Assembly (NCBI RefSeq): GCF_020085105.1
Contig: NC_058043.1
Coordinates: 3,155,667 to 3,219,666, forward strand
Length of the DNA: 64,000 nt
Reading direction: 5' to 3'
DNA from: Siniperca chuatsi
Taxonomy: Eukaryota > Chordata > Actinopteri > Centrarchiformes > Sinipercidae
In this document: positions 12,640 through 58,265 of the stretch, one piece after another
How the letters are laid out: each line of letters begins with the position of its first letter
Numbering within the stretch: position 1 is the first letter of the stretch
The notes under the pieces: model-generated
What the model saw: the letters and a program-made list of their open reading frames with translations, nothing else
What the model was told of the DNA's origin: nothing
Database searches by the model: none
Program-made: the position numbers and the translations under genes

Positions 12640-12960
12640 TTTGTCTTATGATTTGACAAAACCTTCGTATTATGTGTCTCCTTCTGTTCATTCTGGACAT
12701 TAAAAGATTCCTTGCTAACATGTCTCCAAAGAAAGAGATGTGGGATAAAATCCACAGTTCCAAGTTTATCTGAAGCTAATCAAATCAAGTGAGTATCTTG
12801 TGTGAAATTCCCTCATTGTTTTGTTATCTCTATTCTGTCTCTAATCTTTATCATCCAGTATGAACAGGAGGAATGATTCAAACAAAATCTGTTTCAGTGT
12901 TCACATGAGACTATTGTTTTAAGACAGACTACCAGACTGAACACAATATTAAGTTTGACG
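12640..12960. repeat. Dispersed fish repeat fragment
   Basis: It shares GGAGGAATGATTCAAACAAA and TTGTTTTAAGACAGAC with 820-950, and GTGGGATAAAATCCACAG with 44875-44893. The order of blocks indicates a fragment of the same family in the 10.6-15.3 kb spacer. Confidence 0.6.
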
Positions 12961-13668
12961 TAGTTGATTACAGTTCTGCTAATTTGCACAATGCAAAGTT
13001 AATATTAAAACGTTGTTTCAGGAAAGAAAACTTTCAGTGCTCAACATTTGTTATTCCGCTGGATTTAGTGGCCGTTAAACTACTAATAGCAGGTGAATGT
13101 CACTTAAGAACGCTGTATTGCAATAATTTACAGTTTTCAGTTTATGTGCTGTGAAACTGGAGATGTTGAGTGGAGGAGGTCAAATTCAGCTGAGGGCCCC
13201 AAAAATGTTTGTTCTGGCTGAGTGCGTCGAGGGCCTTTGCTCCAAACTAGGAGACAGGAAGTTTTCAAGACCATTTTAATACCCCGATGATACATTATGC
13301 CAACTTATTTTGAACCGGGCAGTAAAAATGTGCCCCTTTAAAAACCTTCATGAATTCCTGCTTTCTGCCTCAGCTGATGTTTCAACTGAGGAGCAATATT
13401 TAGGATTTTATGTGAATAAAAAGTATACAGAATAGAAAAACACTACGTCTTTATACTTGTTAGTGTTACTTTGGTTAAAGATGCTGTCAGGGGTTATGAG
13501 CAGACAGTTAAACCACCTCCATGTTGCATGAAGGCACTGTTTACATTATGTCAACATTACAATGAATCTTATTTTAAAAATAAGCACTCATGTCAGGTCC
13601 CGTGTCGTTTCCCAATAATGTGGTGGAAACTTTTAAAAAACGGGTTTATAAACTACAAATTCTCAGAT

Positions 13669-13670
<2 letters not shown>

Positions 13671-13699
<29 letters not shown>
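13671..13699. repeat. (AC)n microsatellite
   Basis: About 14 uninterrupted AC dinucleotides lie in the kcns1-stk4 spacer. Spurious open frames reading Thr-His run through it. Confidence 0.95.
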
Positions 13700-13703
<4 letters not shown>

Positions 13704-14388
13704 TTCCCCTCTTTATTTCGGGTTGAGAGAAACATCACACCCGCAGTCACAGTGAAGGAGAGAGAGATCAGATTCGTGGCCACCTGATTAAAAATTAATC
13801 TCTGCTATTTTGGCAGACAGAACTCTCGACGTGGAGAAATAAGAAAAAGGGATTTTCTGAGCATTTAACGGATCTGACGGGACAAGAGGAAGCTTTTAGA
13901 CGACAGCGAGCTCAGTCGCTCTCTCCTCCTGTCAGACCTGATGAAACTGAGGCCGCACGACGCTGAGGAGGAGGAATCATTTAAAACACAGAGAGAAATG
14001 TGAAAAACATCGACTTTAACAGCTGAAACATCTCCGTTGTCAGCGCTTGTGCTCCAACAAGCAGTTAATATGGAAATCTACTTCCAGATATATAATGATT
14101 ACATAATCTAAGATGAAAAGCCCTCAGATAGCTAATAATAACCTAAAGGGAGTTTCACTTTCATACTACCAGTCACTTTGATCACGATTTTTAAGGCTGT
14201 TGTGTTGGAGGGAAACTGTTTGATCTTTATTTTGACTGAGATCTGCGTTATTCTGTATTTTCAGTACTTTCTGACGTCTTTTTGAAGAGGTAAATCTTAA
14301 AAAACACCTCACAAATATATAATTCCATTAAAAAAAACTGAAACAGCTGCTCGCTGTAGTTTTTATCAAACAGACAGGAGGAAATATT

Positions 14389-14700
14389 GTTGGGGACTAT
14401 TTTCAGCGGCGGATGAATCCACATGTGGTGCTCTGGTGAGTGTTTGGGGCAGCAGGACGGTGTGTGTGGGGCTGAGGCAGAATAAACTACAGTGTGTGTG
14501 TTCATGGCGATGAAGGAACATGTCACCCAGAGCAACAGAGCGGCCCGCTGATGTGTTTTTAATAACAACGATGGCGCTCTGTGGCTCAGAGGAAGGAGAT
14601 CCGTCAGGCTGTGATTCACACACTTGTTAGAAGATACATTCGCTGTTGGTTTCAGTCTTTTTGTGGGTTTTGATGACAATTCTAAAAATAAAGACTATCA
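14389..14700. repeat. Dispersed repeat, copy 2 (partner at 23-325)
   Basis: Same orientation and close identity to 23-235, weaker identity beyond. Open frames on the minus strand are artefacts of the repeat. Confidence 0.7.
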
Positions 14701-14794
14701 CCAGACTTATTCTAATAACACCAAACACTTCTGTTCTAATTTTTAATGAAACATTTGTGAATCAGAAACTCGATTTCAACGTTCTTCTCATTCA

Positions 14795-15135
14795 GCGGTG
14801 AAATGTGGTCAAGTACGTATAAATCTGAAGTACTTGAACTTCCCTCGAGTGTTTCCATTTTGTTACTTTCTACTTCTACTCTTTAATATTTCAGAGGGAG
14901 ATATTGTACTTTTTTACTCCACCACAACAGTAAAATGCTGCTCACACATTGATGCAGCAGTAATAATAATGCAGTGATCTAATATATGACAGGACAAGAG
15001 CCGTTTTCTGCCTTCAACTTTTGATACTTTGAGTAAATTAACTACTAATACACACTTTCAATTCAGGACTTTTACTTGTAGAGTGTTTTTACAGCGTGGT
15101 GTTTCTACTCTACTACATACGTAAATGATCTGAAT
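14795..15135. repeat. Dispersed repeat related to the 11.9-12.3 kb element
   Basis: Contains CTTTCTACTTCTACTC, TTTTTTACTCCACCACAACA and GACTTTTACTTGTAGAG, the complementary half of the ACTTGAGTAAAAGTA family. No gene is seen. Confidence 0.55.
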
Positions 15136-15259
15136 ACATCCGCCGCGACTGGTTTCACAGTTACAGCCAATCTACGAAACTACCAGAAAATCCCAAAATT
15201 ATTAAATAAGTAACTCTGTTAATAACAGAATCATTTCTACTGTCAAAGTGTAAAAACAG

Positions 15260-18200
15260 AGACACAACTGTCCTCAGTTTTTATTAATTTCTTTATTAGA
15301 CAAGCAAACACATAAAATACACAAACCAAACATCAGTGATCTCAAACATATGCATGACTTCCACTGCATCCTTTAAGGCATTTATACTTCAGAAACTGAG
15401 GGAACAACAAATCAGGCATCAGACGGGATGTGTGCAAAACATGAGAAGAGCTCAGAAAAGACGAGTTAACAGCAGATCCAAACATGCCTGGAAGAAATTT
15501 AAAAAATAAAAAAAGGTTTTGCACATAGAAGAGGCAGAGAAACAGGACAGTGAAAACTTCTGAAATCTCAAAACTCAAAAAGCTTTTCACGCAGATTCAC
15601 CTAAACAATGAGGATGCAGCCTGAATCCGGTGTTTACTGTAAATCTGTGAAACGGTTCCAGCACTGTTTGGTGCTGAGAAATTATTTTTCTCCACTTTTC
15701 TTTGTTCTGTTCATGTATTTATTCACTTATTCAGGAATCACAGTTTTATACAGGCGCCAATGACAGTTTGTATTTGAACATTTTATAGTTATATTGTTTG
15801 TATTCCTACTTGAATACTGAGCTTTGAGACTACAAATATAAAACATGAACAACCGAAATACCTGCAGAAAAAAGTATGTATGTAACTCTGAATGAATAAA
15901 TTAAAGACTCGAGGAGCCTTAACAGTGGTAACACTTGAGAAATGATGCATCTATACACTCCATGTGTTTCAGTAGGATTTAGACATTATAACTGACTCAC
16001 TCATTAAATAAATTAGAGCCTCATGAAGTGTTTGTGCTACTGAAACATCATCTGAGTTCTCCAAGAACAAGTAAATAACCTGAAATTAAAGCACAATTAA
16101 ATGTGATCCAGATATGTTTTCACTCTACATAATTATGATTTTTTTTTTTTTAGCACAAATCAGTAATTCTACCGTCCCAAACTTCCCTTCATGCTGCTCA
16201 GCTGCAGGTGTTGAATGAACCATTAAAGAAAGTAGTAAAGAAACGTACAAATACCTGCAGTGGTTTGTTTTGGCCTCGTTAAATCACCAGTTCATAGTTA
16301 TAAGTTCAGACAATAACAGAAGCATTTAAAAGTTAATTTTGTCAAAAGAAGGCAGAAATATCCAACAGTGGTTCATGTTAAAACTGATTCCAAAACATCA
16401 GAACAGTTTAACTTCTGTTCTAAATCTTCTCCAGTGATTACGACTTAATTTCTGTTGCTTCGCTTCTCCAGCAGCAGAGTAACTTCGCTGCCAGTTTAAT
16501 AACAATCGAGATCCATTATTTTCTATATTTTCCCCTTTTTCTCTGGTATCGTCAGCAGAACCAGTTTATATATTAGATCACTGTTCAAATAACTACTCAA
16601 AAACAGAACATCCAAAACTGACAAAAATAAGGCAGAAAGAAAAATCCCTTTTTGCTTTGCTTGTAACAAGTAAGAGAAAATGGAAAAAAAAAAATGAATT
16701 GTGCGAGTGTGAGTCACAGAGTCCTGCACACACAGAAACCACAGAACAAGTCTGGAGGTAAATACAGCATCTTGTTATCAGGTCTGGACTTTAACTACAG
16801 CGAGTCCAGCTGAAGGGTTTCTCCCCAAAAACCTCCCACACCCATTCTGACTCGCTGTCTGTTGATAACTGCTTAATATTCAAAGTAATAACTTAATGAA
16901 AAGTGTCTCGTTTTGGGGATTTAACCCTTCAACTCATCATATGAATCCCAATATACAAATACAGCCCAGCAGTGCTTGTGTATATATACAGACGTGACTC
17001 TTTGTGTGAAGGATCTCCAAATGATCTACAGTTTCTCATCACTACTTTCATTATTTTACACCCCTGAGGAGTTTTATGACCTGAGAAGCTGTTTTTTTAT
17101 TCTGATGCAAATCCCGGCGATCAGAACAAAACTGTTGTGTAACCACTAAACCTATGTATAAAAATATAAATCCTCAGTTATGTTTTGTGCTGGATGGATA
17201 CCAAATATGAAAAATGAGCGGCTGAGTTGCTCCGAGGAATGTTAGAAGTGAAGATGAATGAGACCCGGGCGACGCCAGCTTTAGTCTGCGGCTTCTTGGC
17301 ACTTTTTTTTTTTAGGGGCAATCTCATTCGGTCCACCGTGCCAGATCAAACTCATAAATCCAAGAAATAAAAGCTTTGTTTAATCTTTTTTCCATAAATA
17401 TGTTGACCCAGGTCTTTTTTTTTTTTTTTTTTTTTAGCTTACTCAGGAAGAAAACTAGACACTGAAATAAAAACCCAAAGTAAACACTAAGAACTGTGGA
17501 CACTGGAGGTTAAACGTCAAAACGTGCCCACCTGATTAAATCCCTTAAAACTATAAGAAAATTTTAATTCCAGCTTCGAATAAACATTCAAGTGCAGGAG
17601 TGTCTGTTAGGCCAGTCATTCCCAACCTTTTTTTTTGTTTTGAAGCAATGTCAACCTGCGAACCATCATCAGTGTCGTCATCATATGCCCATAAAATAAC
17701 GACCAGGTTAACCAAAAAGAGATTATCTGGAGAAACGAGGAGGTCAAATTACCCAGTAGTTTAAAAATAGACGATTTTTTCAGATGTTCCTCTAAAGGTA
17801 ACACTTTGCTTTAACCTCCTATTACGATTTATAAGCAGTATATAAACATTTAATACATGTTTAACACACTATAATGTCATTGTAAGCAGATATAAGTGAC
17901 TATTAATTTATTTGTAAACAACTAACCCATAAGTGGAGGCTGGTGTATGAACAGATAAGGAATGACATTATAGTAACACACAGTTGTAATAATATAAAAC
18001 GTCTTCATATGAGAAGTTATAATTGTTCACAAATACTGTACATTAATAAACACTTAAAAATGTCCTTATATGTGCTCACAACTACATTACAGTGTGTTAT
18101 AAACCATTTAAATGTTTATATAATGCTTATAAATGCTAAGCAGGGGGGTTAAAAGCAAATGTCACCAAAATAAATATAACTGTGTATAAATGTATTGTTT

Positions 18201-19669
18201 TCCAGTTTTTCGCCCCCACATACTGTTCTGCGATCTGCAGGTTGGGAACAACCGACTCTCAGATACAGAGTTTGTTACATTTCAAGATCAGCATTTCTGT
18301 ATCAAGAATATCTGTCTGTAACTCGTCCTGTTGTATAACGGGGGCTTGTTTAAAGTCAGACATATAATCTGCAGTTAGACCCATTAGGTGGAAGATGAGG
18401 ATGGAATGATGATATAAAATTAGTCGACCAGCTGCCCGAGAAAAACAAACATCAGCTAGAAGTATCGTCGTCGTCCAGGCATCAAGTGTAACTTGAGTAA
18501 ACGAGGAGCTCTAAAAGGATAATCAGTCTTGTTGACGTTAGCTGTGCTTATCTTTAAAATCGATATCATAATCTATACTGAAGAAGCCCCATTTTTCATG
18601 CTTCTTTACAGAAGTATTTCTGCTGTTTGGCTTCATGCCGAAGCTGAACTGTGAGAAAGCGTCACTTAATTTTTAGGCAACAGAAGACAAGAACATTGGT
18701 CTGATAATGTCTTATTTTGTTGAGAGACACAAGCTTGTGGTCCAATATATTGATTTGGTTATGTAACACTTAAGACTAAAGAGACTTAAGAGAACTAAAA
18801 CATGATGAATTATGAATGGACTTCGACAATGGCTGTATATTCAGCGCTGTATGTAGAAAAACAAAGAAACGAGGATTTAGCTTTTAAAGTTTAGAGTGAG
18901 GAACCCTGTGGATGTTTAGAACCTCGCACATGCCAAATGATGAAGATGTTAGCTCCTTTTAGCTAATTCAGTACGGCCGATAGCAAATACATGGGTTCGT
19001 TCACATTTATCTTGAAACTTTGATCTGTGTTTATAACATGTAGCTTCAAATTGACCAACATGTTACGACAGAAGAGGCAGATCATATACATTTTCAGCTT
19101 TTTGTGTGTTTTACAAACTTTTCAAGACCAGGGAATGATCCATTTCTAGACTACGCACTCGTCTAGACTTTCACAGCCCAGAGTGGGAACGCTGAAAAGT
19201 CCAGCAGCATCATTGTTTACAGTAATAACAGGAAACAGTTGAGGAATTAAAAGACGAGTACCTAAGTTGAACAGTCAGCAGTTAAAATGATATTGTACCA
19301 CACGATTAAGTAAAAAAAACAAAACCAGAAATGCAAAAAAAAAAGTCTCTGGATTATCTCAAGAAGGCAGAACAAAGAGAACGTGGATCTTAAATCAAAC
19401 ACACAATGATAATATTCTGTCAAACAGAGAACAGCTCTTTGGAAGTTCTTCTTCAGCAGTTTGATCATCAGAAGTCCTCGCACAGTTTTCCAAATCACGG
19501 CGTCTCGTCCAACTGCGTCGTCTCGTCACCACTTATTTTAGTTATTTTGGACGAACCTCAGCAGCTGTGAGAAACGTCGTTTGTCTTACTGACATTTCAC
19601 AAACCTGCTGCAGAGATCACAAGAGATAAAACATCCAGTTGCTGCCGTAAGGAGTTCGGCAGTTCCTTC
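15260..19669 (-). other. stk4: Probable long stk4 3'UTR
   Basis: About 4.4 kb follow the stk4 stop with no exon that I can recognise. On the minus strand two AATAAA signals occur close together at 15297-15292 and 15285-15280, which would place the transcript end near 15260. A long 3'UTR would agree with my recollection of mammalian STK4, but nearer poly(A) sites may be used. A transposon-like insertion (17585-18260) lies inside. Extent is inference; RNA-seq or 3'-end reads would settle it. Confidence 0.35.
17585..18260. mobile_element. MITE-like insertion in the probable stk4 3'UTR
   Basis: An inverted pair frames the segment: ATTCCCAACC near 17599 and GGTTGGGAAC near 18240. The interior is AT-rich with TTTATAAGCAGTATATAAAC and similar phrases typical of fish non-autonomous DNA elements. 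No transposase is present. Confidence 0.4.
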
Positions 19670-53296
<33,627 letters not shown>

Positions 53297-53765
53297 GTTG
53301 TCCTCTCCAGTAAACTCAAAGAGTCCTTTAAATCGTCTGCTGCAGTCAAACTTGACCAAGCTTGTCAACGTTTCACACTAGACACTCAAAGCTAATAGCA
53401 ACAGACCAACGTCTGCTAGCTCGCTAACTGGCTAGCAGCAGCTAGCCGAGCAGCTAGCCCCTGCTACTGCCGCCTGGTAGCCGCGAAAAACACAACGTCT
53501 GTTTATCATTTTGTAAAAACGACGTTTACACGGAGTACAGACTACCGCCCAGCTGCCGTATCCTCCTCCGGTTCATCCTCCTCCGGTGTCCGGACAACTT
53601 TGGACTTGTTTGACTAACCGCTTTGGCAGCCGCCGTGACGTCCAGACGAACAAACCAGGAAGAGTAAAGAGTGGGCAGGAAGCGGCAGGAAGGCGGGCCG
53701 GACAAAGGCTGCAGTGCGGGGCCGCGGCCGGAGGGGGGCGCCACACGCACAGTAACAGCTGTGGG
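53297..53765 (-). promoter_or_regulatory. stk4: stk4 5'UTR and CpG-rich promoter region
   Basis: Upstream of the stk4 start codon (minus strand, context aacATGG) the base composition changes from AT-rich to GC- and CpG-rich, most strongly 53440-53750, then returns to AT-rich. This is the only strong CpG-dense block next to the first stk4 exon, so transcription very probably starts here. Four GCTAGC palindromes lie at 53415, 53431, 53441 and 53453. No TATA box is obvious, as expected for a broadly expressed gene. The exact start site cannot be read from sequence. Confidence 0.6.
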
Positions 53766-53889
53766 CTGGTCAAACTGGAAAAGTGATCAAATTAAGTGTT
53801 TTTTTAAACAAAATCTGTTGCTGTTGCTGTACAAAGTATAATTAGCTAATCATATTATATGAAATTCTGGTGTACGCTGTTATAGTAGA

Positions 53890-54420
53890 GGGTATCATAA
53901 TAATAATTAATAAAACTTTATTTATAGAGCACTTATCGAAACAAAGTACAAAGTGCTTCACAGCAGGAGAAATAAAACACCACAGTGAATGATGAAATAT
54001 AAAGAAATTAAATACACAAAAGCAATAAAATAAACAGCCAGTTGAAGTAAGATCAGGATCTGCTTTCTGATAAAAATGGGTTTTGAGAGGAGACATAAAC
54101 GAAGACTCTGACTCAGACAACCTAATTTCTTCGGGCAGGTTGTTCCAGAGCCTCAGGGCCCTGATGGCAAAAGCTCTGCCCCCCTTAGTTTCCATCCTGG
54201 ACTCAGGAACAGACAGGAGACCCCTGCCCGAAGATCTCAAACTACGTGAAGGTTCATAAGGGATTACAAGGTCTAAAATATAGTCTGGAGCCATGAAGAG
54301 CCTTAAAAGTAATCAACAAGATCTTAAAATCAATCCTGAAACCAACAGGGAGCCGATGTAAAGAGGCTGAACCAGGCGTGATGTGATCGCACCTGTCGGT
54401 CCTGGTTTACAGTCTAGCAG
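53890..54420 (-). mobile_element. 5'-truncated L2-like LINE with reverse-transcriptase C-terminal relic
   Basis: The minus strand carries an open stretch reading PSRSLRSSGRGLLSVPESR then GGRAFAIRALRLWNNLPEE, the conserved C-terminal signature of L2/Maui-type LINE ORF2 proteins. It ends in a TAAAGTTTTATTAATTATTA-like tail (plus positions about 53895-53920). Everything 5' of this is missing, so it is dead on arrival. A second, shorter tail of the same family is at 55250-55428 on the plus strand. Confidence 0.7.
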
Positions 54421-54454
54421 CTGATATTACTCTACATATACTATATTCTGCTGC

Positions 54455-54900
54455 TACTAACCCAGTGGTTCTCAAACTTTTTCTGCCCCCCCTCACCACA
54501 CGTATACAGATTGGATTCTTATCGGTCATTAACAATATTGGAGGAGCAACAAATAAAAAAAGGAGCCCAGTTGAATTTTATTGAAATGAAATAAATGATT
54601 CAGGTCAGCACTATAGCATCAGCAAACTTGTTGTTTTATTTCCCTACAGAAATCATGTTCGTTCCTCCATTACTGCACTATTAGTTTAACTACAACGCTG
54701 GTTGTGGGTATTGTATGTATAGATTTCCTAGTAATTTTGAGTTTAATTGCTCTTGAATAATTTCTATTTTATATACTTCTAATTATTATTTTTAGACTTC
54801 CTCTATTTATCTGTACTTGTTTCTATCCTTGTGCTTCTGCAACACCTGATTTCCCCTCTGAGGATCAATAAAGGTTTATCTTATCTTACTCACAGCTGCT
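54455..54900 (+). repeat. Repeat fragments: CAGTGGTTCTCAAAC element and LINE-like tail
   Basis: CAGTGGTTCTCAAACTTTTT near 54463 is a familiar DNA-transposon end. CTGAGGATCAATAAAGG then TTATCTTATCTTA near 54858 is a LINE 3' tail. The internal limits are unclear. Confidence 0.45.
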
Positions 54901-55009
54901 AGAAATGTAAATAATTGAAGCTACAGTGGTGAGACAGCTCCAGAAACATCCTACAAGATCAAATCCAATGGTGAATATTGTGTTATTTCCTGTTAGTATA
55001 AAATATTAA

Positions 55010-55123
55010 AGGGACAGTTCACCCAAAATCAAAATTACATATTTTCCCTCTCACCTGTAGTGCTATTCATCCACCTAGATTGTTTTGGTGTGCATTGCCG
55101 AGTTTTGGAGACATCGGCTGTGG

Positions 55124-55163
<40 letters not shown>

Positions 55164-55200
55164 GTATATATATATATGTATACATATGTATATATGTATA

Positions 55201-55232
<32 letters not shown>

Positions 55233-55248
55233 ATGGAACTACAAAGTA
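55010..55248 (+). repeat. Dispersed repeat interrupted by a TA array
   Basis: AAAGGGACAGTTCACCCAAA starts a repeat that I recognise in fishes. Its usual continuation GACATCGGCTGTGGA and AATGGAACTACA are separated here by an expanded TA array, 55124-55232. Confidence 0.5.
55124..55232. repeat. Imperfect (TA)n array with symmetric CA/TG interruptions
   Basis: About 109 bases of TA with scattered CATA and TGTA variants, largely self-complementary. Produces long Tyr-Ile pseudo-frames on both strands. Confidence 0.95.
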
Positions 55249-55249
55249 C

Positions 55250-55428
55250 ATTCATTTTACTCAATGTACTGTTTATTTTATTGCTTTTCTGTATTTCATG
55301 TGTTTTATTTCTTTATATTTCGTCATTCACTGTGTTATTTTATTTTTCTTGTTGTGAAGCACTTTGTACTTTGTTTTGATAAGTGCTCTATAAATAAAGT
55401 TTTATTATTTATTATTATTATTATTTCT
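55250..55428 (+). mobile_element. L2-like LINE 3' tail
   Basis: Contains GTTGTGAAGCACTTTGTACT and TAAATAAAGTTTTATTATTT, the plus-strand equivalent of the tail at 53895-53990. It is inverted relative to that copy. Confidence 0.6.
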
Positions 55429-55967
55429 TGTATACTAACTATTCAAGTGCTGCGTCCCAATTCCATGCAAAATATTAAGAAACTAACCCCAGAAGAAGAG
55501 GGGAGGGGACAGTTTTTACATCTTTCCACTTTGAACTCTGACACCAAGAGGAACGAACCAAGAATAAGGAAATATTTCTTGTAAACTTAAAGATTTTTGA
55601 AGACATACTTTGGGTACAGCCTTTTTGTTGATAGCTGCCTATAGTATTGTATGATAACACACATGTATATTAGTGTGTGTTAATAGACATATGTATACGA
55701 GGGGAGATCTTCTGGTTATTGTGTTTATCATATCCAGTGAAAAAAACCTGTACTATTAAAATCCATATTTAGTACCTAATGTGTACTATTAATATGCTGT
55801 ATGGACATGGCACGTGTCTTGAATACAGTCAGAACTGCACAGCCTGTACGTTCCTACTCTTCTCCCAAACAAAAATTTAGAAAAATGTCTGCTTGAAGTA
55901 ACTAATTTTTTTACACAACTATTACACAGTAAATAAATAGTAATACCTAACAGACACCGTAGCAAAT

Positions 55968-55971
<4 letters not shown>

Positions 55972-55999
<28 letters not shown>
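55972..55999. repeat. (TA)n microsatellite
   Basis: Short uninterrupted TA array just beyond the cox6c 3' end. Confidence 0.9.
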
Positions 56000-56005
<6 letters not shown>

Positions 56006-56139
56006 AAAAAGATTATTTGGAAATTGACCTCTAAAAAAAGAAAAAAAAAATGGAGGTAAATTATCTCGGCAACACTGCTCGATGAAGCTAGAAGTTTTTT
56101 TAAAAGCACAAGACAAAGACAGAAGGGCTCGTACTTTAA

Positions 56140-56512
56140 TATAATATTTTATTTAGAGGAACAAAACAGCACAGCGATGTCCACATCTAAATCAGTAAAT
56201 AACATCCAAGGGGGCAAGAAGGAACTTCATCCTCAGACTGGACAGGAATGAAAGAAGGGGAAGAAGAGCTGGAGGAAGAAAACATCAACAATTAGATACA
56301 GAAAGATCCAACTGGATTCAACAGAGACATGTTGCGTTAACAACGTGGTCTAGAAGGTCCGTCTACATTGGATCTTGCACTGGGCTTCGGCACTGCATAT
56401 GGGAGGTGTTGGTCTTAATGTTTCAGTATGCACTATTTAAATTAAAGTTATAATAAACTTGAACTTTACTTCACAGAGGTTGTTGTGATCCATGAAAAGA
56501 CTCACAGTGGGT
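56140..56512 (-). other. cox6c: cox6c 3'UTR with poly(A) signal
   Basis: A minus-strand AATAAA at 56153-56148 lies about 360 bases after the cox6c stop. Nothing else coding is visible between them. This gives a short, plausible 3'UTR; the exact cleavage site is inferred. Confidence 0.5.
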
Positions 56513-57162
56513 TTACTCCCCAGAGGGCCGCACGCTCTCAAAGACGCCGGCTTCCTTCATGGCGGTGAACTCTTTGACGGCGTCGTACTGCTTGTAGAAG
56601 TCAGCGTAGGCCTGTTTCCTGGGCTCGGTCACTGTGTACTGTGGGGAACAAAAGACGTGTCTGGTTTGTTCGCAATTTAAATCGAAACCTAAAAAGAGAG
56701 CGGACTGTCGAGATATAACTGACAATTATAAGAGAATATGTTTTTACACGTGCATAGTCTAATGCACTTCATCATAAGCTTCACAGAGGCAGGATTTATT
56801 GCTGGGCGAATGCGTACACTGTATTACATTTTACCTGACAAACTGAAAATAAATGTTATAATTTTGTCAACAAAACACAAACGAGCCACTAAAAACTGAC
56901 ATAACAGCAAGATATAAGTATAAGTTGGTCAAGATGCTGATATTGTTAACAAAATTGAAGTGTTCCCATCATCGTGTCTATTAAGTGTCATTTTTTAATC
57001 ATAACAGCATCATCAGAATTAAGGTTGTAGCCATGTGGCTGCGTGTCCTCCTCTCACCTTGAACCCTATTGCAGCCACAAAGGACAGAGCGAAGGCAATG
57101 GGCAGGTGAAACCTCAGACGCTTTCCCAGCAGCCCCCTCATCAAAGGCTTTGGCAGAGACAT
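56513..57162 (-). CDS. cox6c: Cytochrome c oxidase subunit 6C
   Basis: Two coding exons, 57162-57058 (35 codons) and 56638-56513 (41 codons plus TAA), join at a phase-0 GT-AG intron to give 76 residues, the normal COX6C size (human 75). Seen: MSLPKPLMRGLL start, basic stretch GKRLRFH, one hydrophobic segment about 19-35 (LPIAFALSFVAAIGF), then a charged tail with YADFYKQYD and AGVFESV, all typical of the family. Family knowledge: COX6C is a small nuclear-encoded single-span subunit of complex IV in the mitochondrial inner membrane. The ATG lies ten bases inside an exon whose acceptor AG is at 57174-57173, so exon 1 is non-coding. The gene has introns and is therefore not a processed copy. Confidence 0.95.
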
Positions 57163-58127
57163 GGTGGCTCACCTGCAGGGGGGGGGGGACACAAAAAAAA
57201 AATAAAATAAATCAAGCTTAATCTAATTCTGCACAGTCACTATGACATCACTATGCCATATAACCTTGACACAGAATATAAAAAATGACTGTACTCGCCA
57301 CAAACCGGAGTAACGGCGCAGTCAGACTGAAATTTGCTTCCCATTCATTTGTGTGTGGACCAGGCGAGACATGCTATCGTACGAGTTACTCCTCGTAATA
57401 TTCAATTTTGCAGACTACAGCTAGCAGAGGTGAACAGTTGCGAACGACCTGAGGTTCAAGTTTAAACACTACAGAGCGACCAAAACTGGATTTTTGAGGC
57501 AGACACATGTTTATATTTGGGAGTTCAATAATTTGATAATTACATATCAGCCAATAGTATTTATTTATTTATTTTTTACATACACACATAACTCAAACGA
57601 TCCTGATACGGATTCTTTAGATTGTTTTTTTAATTTTTAAACTGTGACACAGATTCATACGGAGCGGGACATTTTACAGCTGAAGAATAAACTTGTCTCT
57701 CTGGTGAAACTAAATGACCTCAAACCCAGTTTGGTATTTCTGTATTGCAGTTTTTCTCGTTACTTATCGGCCGACAAACACTGATACCGATCTGTAATAA
57801 GCTACTAGCGGCTGACTTATGGGTTTAGCTCTATTAAAACACAATATTATCTATTAGTTATTATCTAAGACATTAGAAACTAGAGAAGCACAAGAGCAAC
57901 ACCTCATCCTGTGTCATTTATTCCATTAATGTGCCAGTTAATATAAAACATCTCAAGACATGTTTGCCTGATTAGCATTAAAGGAGAGTGAACCCTCGAG
58001 TTTGTCCAAACTGAGGCAGAAGTGTTGTAAATTGTGGAATATGAACCAATTAACATGAGAAGGATTCTGGTGATCCATAAATCAGCTCATTACACCTTTT
58101 ATTTGCCCTGTGATGGTATAAGCCAGG

Positions 58128-58265
58128 GTGGGAAATTAACTTTTTAAAATTGTGAACATCTACCAGCCACTTAATAGTAAATCATTATTTTGTGTCTGAA
58201 ATCTACCAGCCACTTTCATATTTTACCAACATTTGGCTGGTGGCTATTATCCCTAAATTACCAGC
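58128..58265. repeat. Dispersed repeat with repeated ATCTACCAGCCACTT units
   Basis: Two near-identical ATCTACCAGCCACTT units and a third partial ACCAGC lie within 138 bases. Similar sequence is familiar from fish DNA elements. Confidence 0.4.

Noticed and set aside
53842..54294. 150-codon minus-strand frame
   Set aside because: Recognised as the C-terminal remnant of an L2-like LINE ORF2, not a host gene.
55067..55379. Long open frames on both strands reading Tyr-Ile repeats, and similar ones at 55789-56116 and 59426-59881
   Set aside because: They are translations of TA microsatellites, which lack stops in this register. No start context or family similarity.
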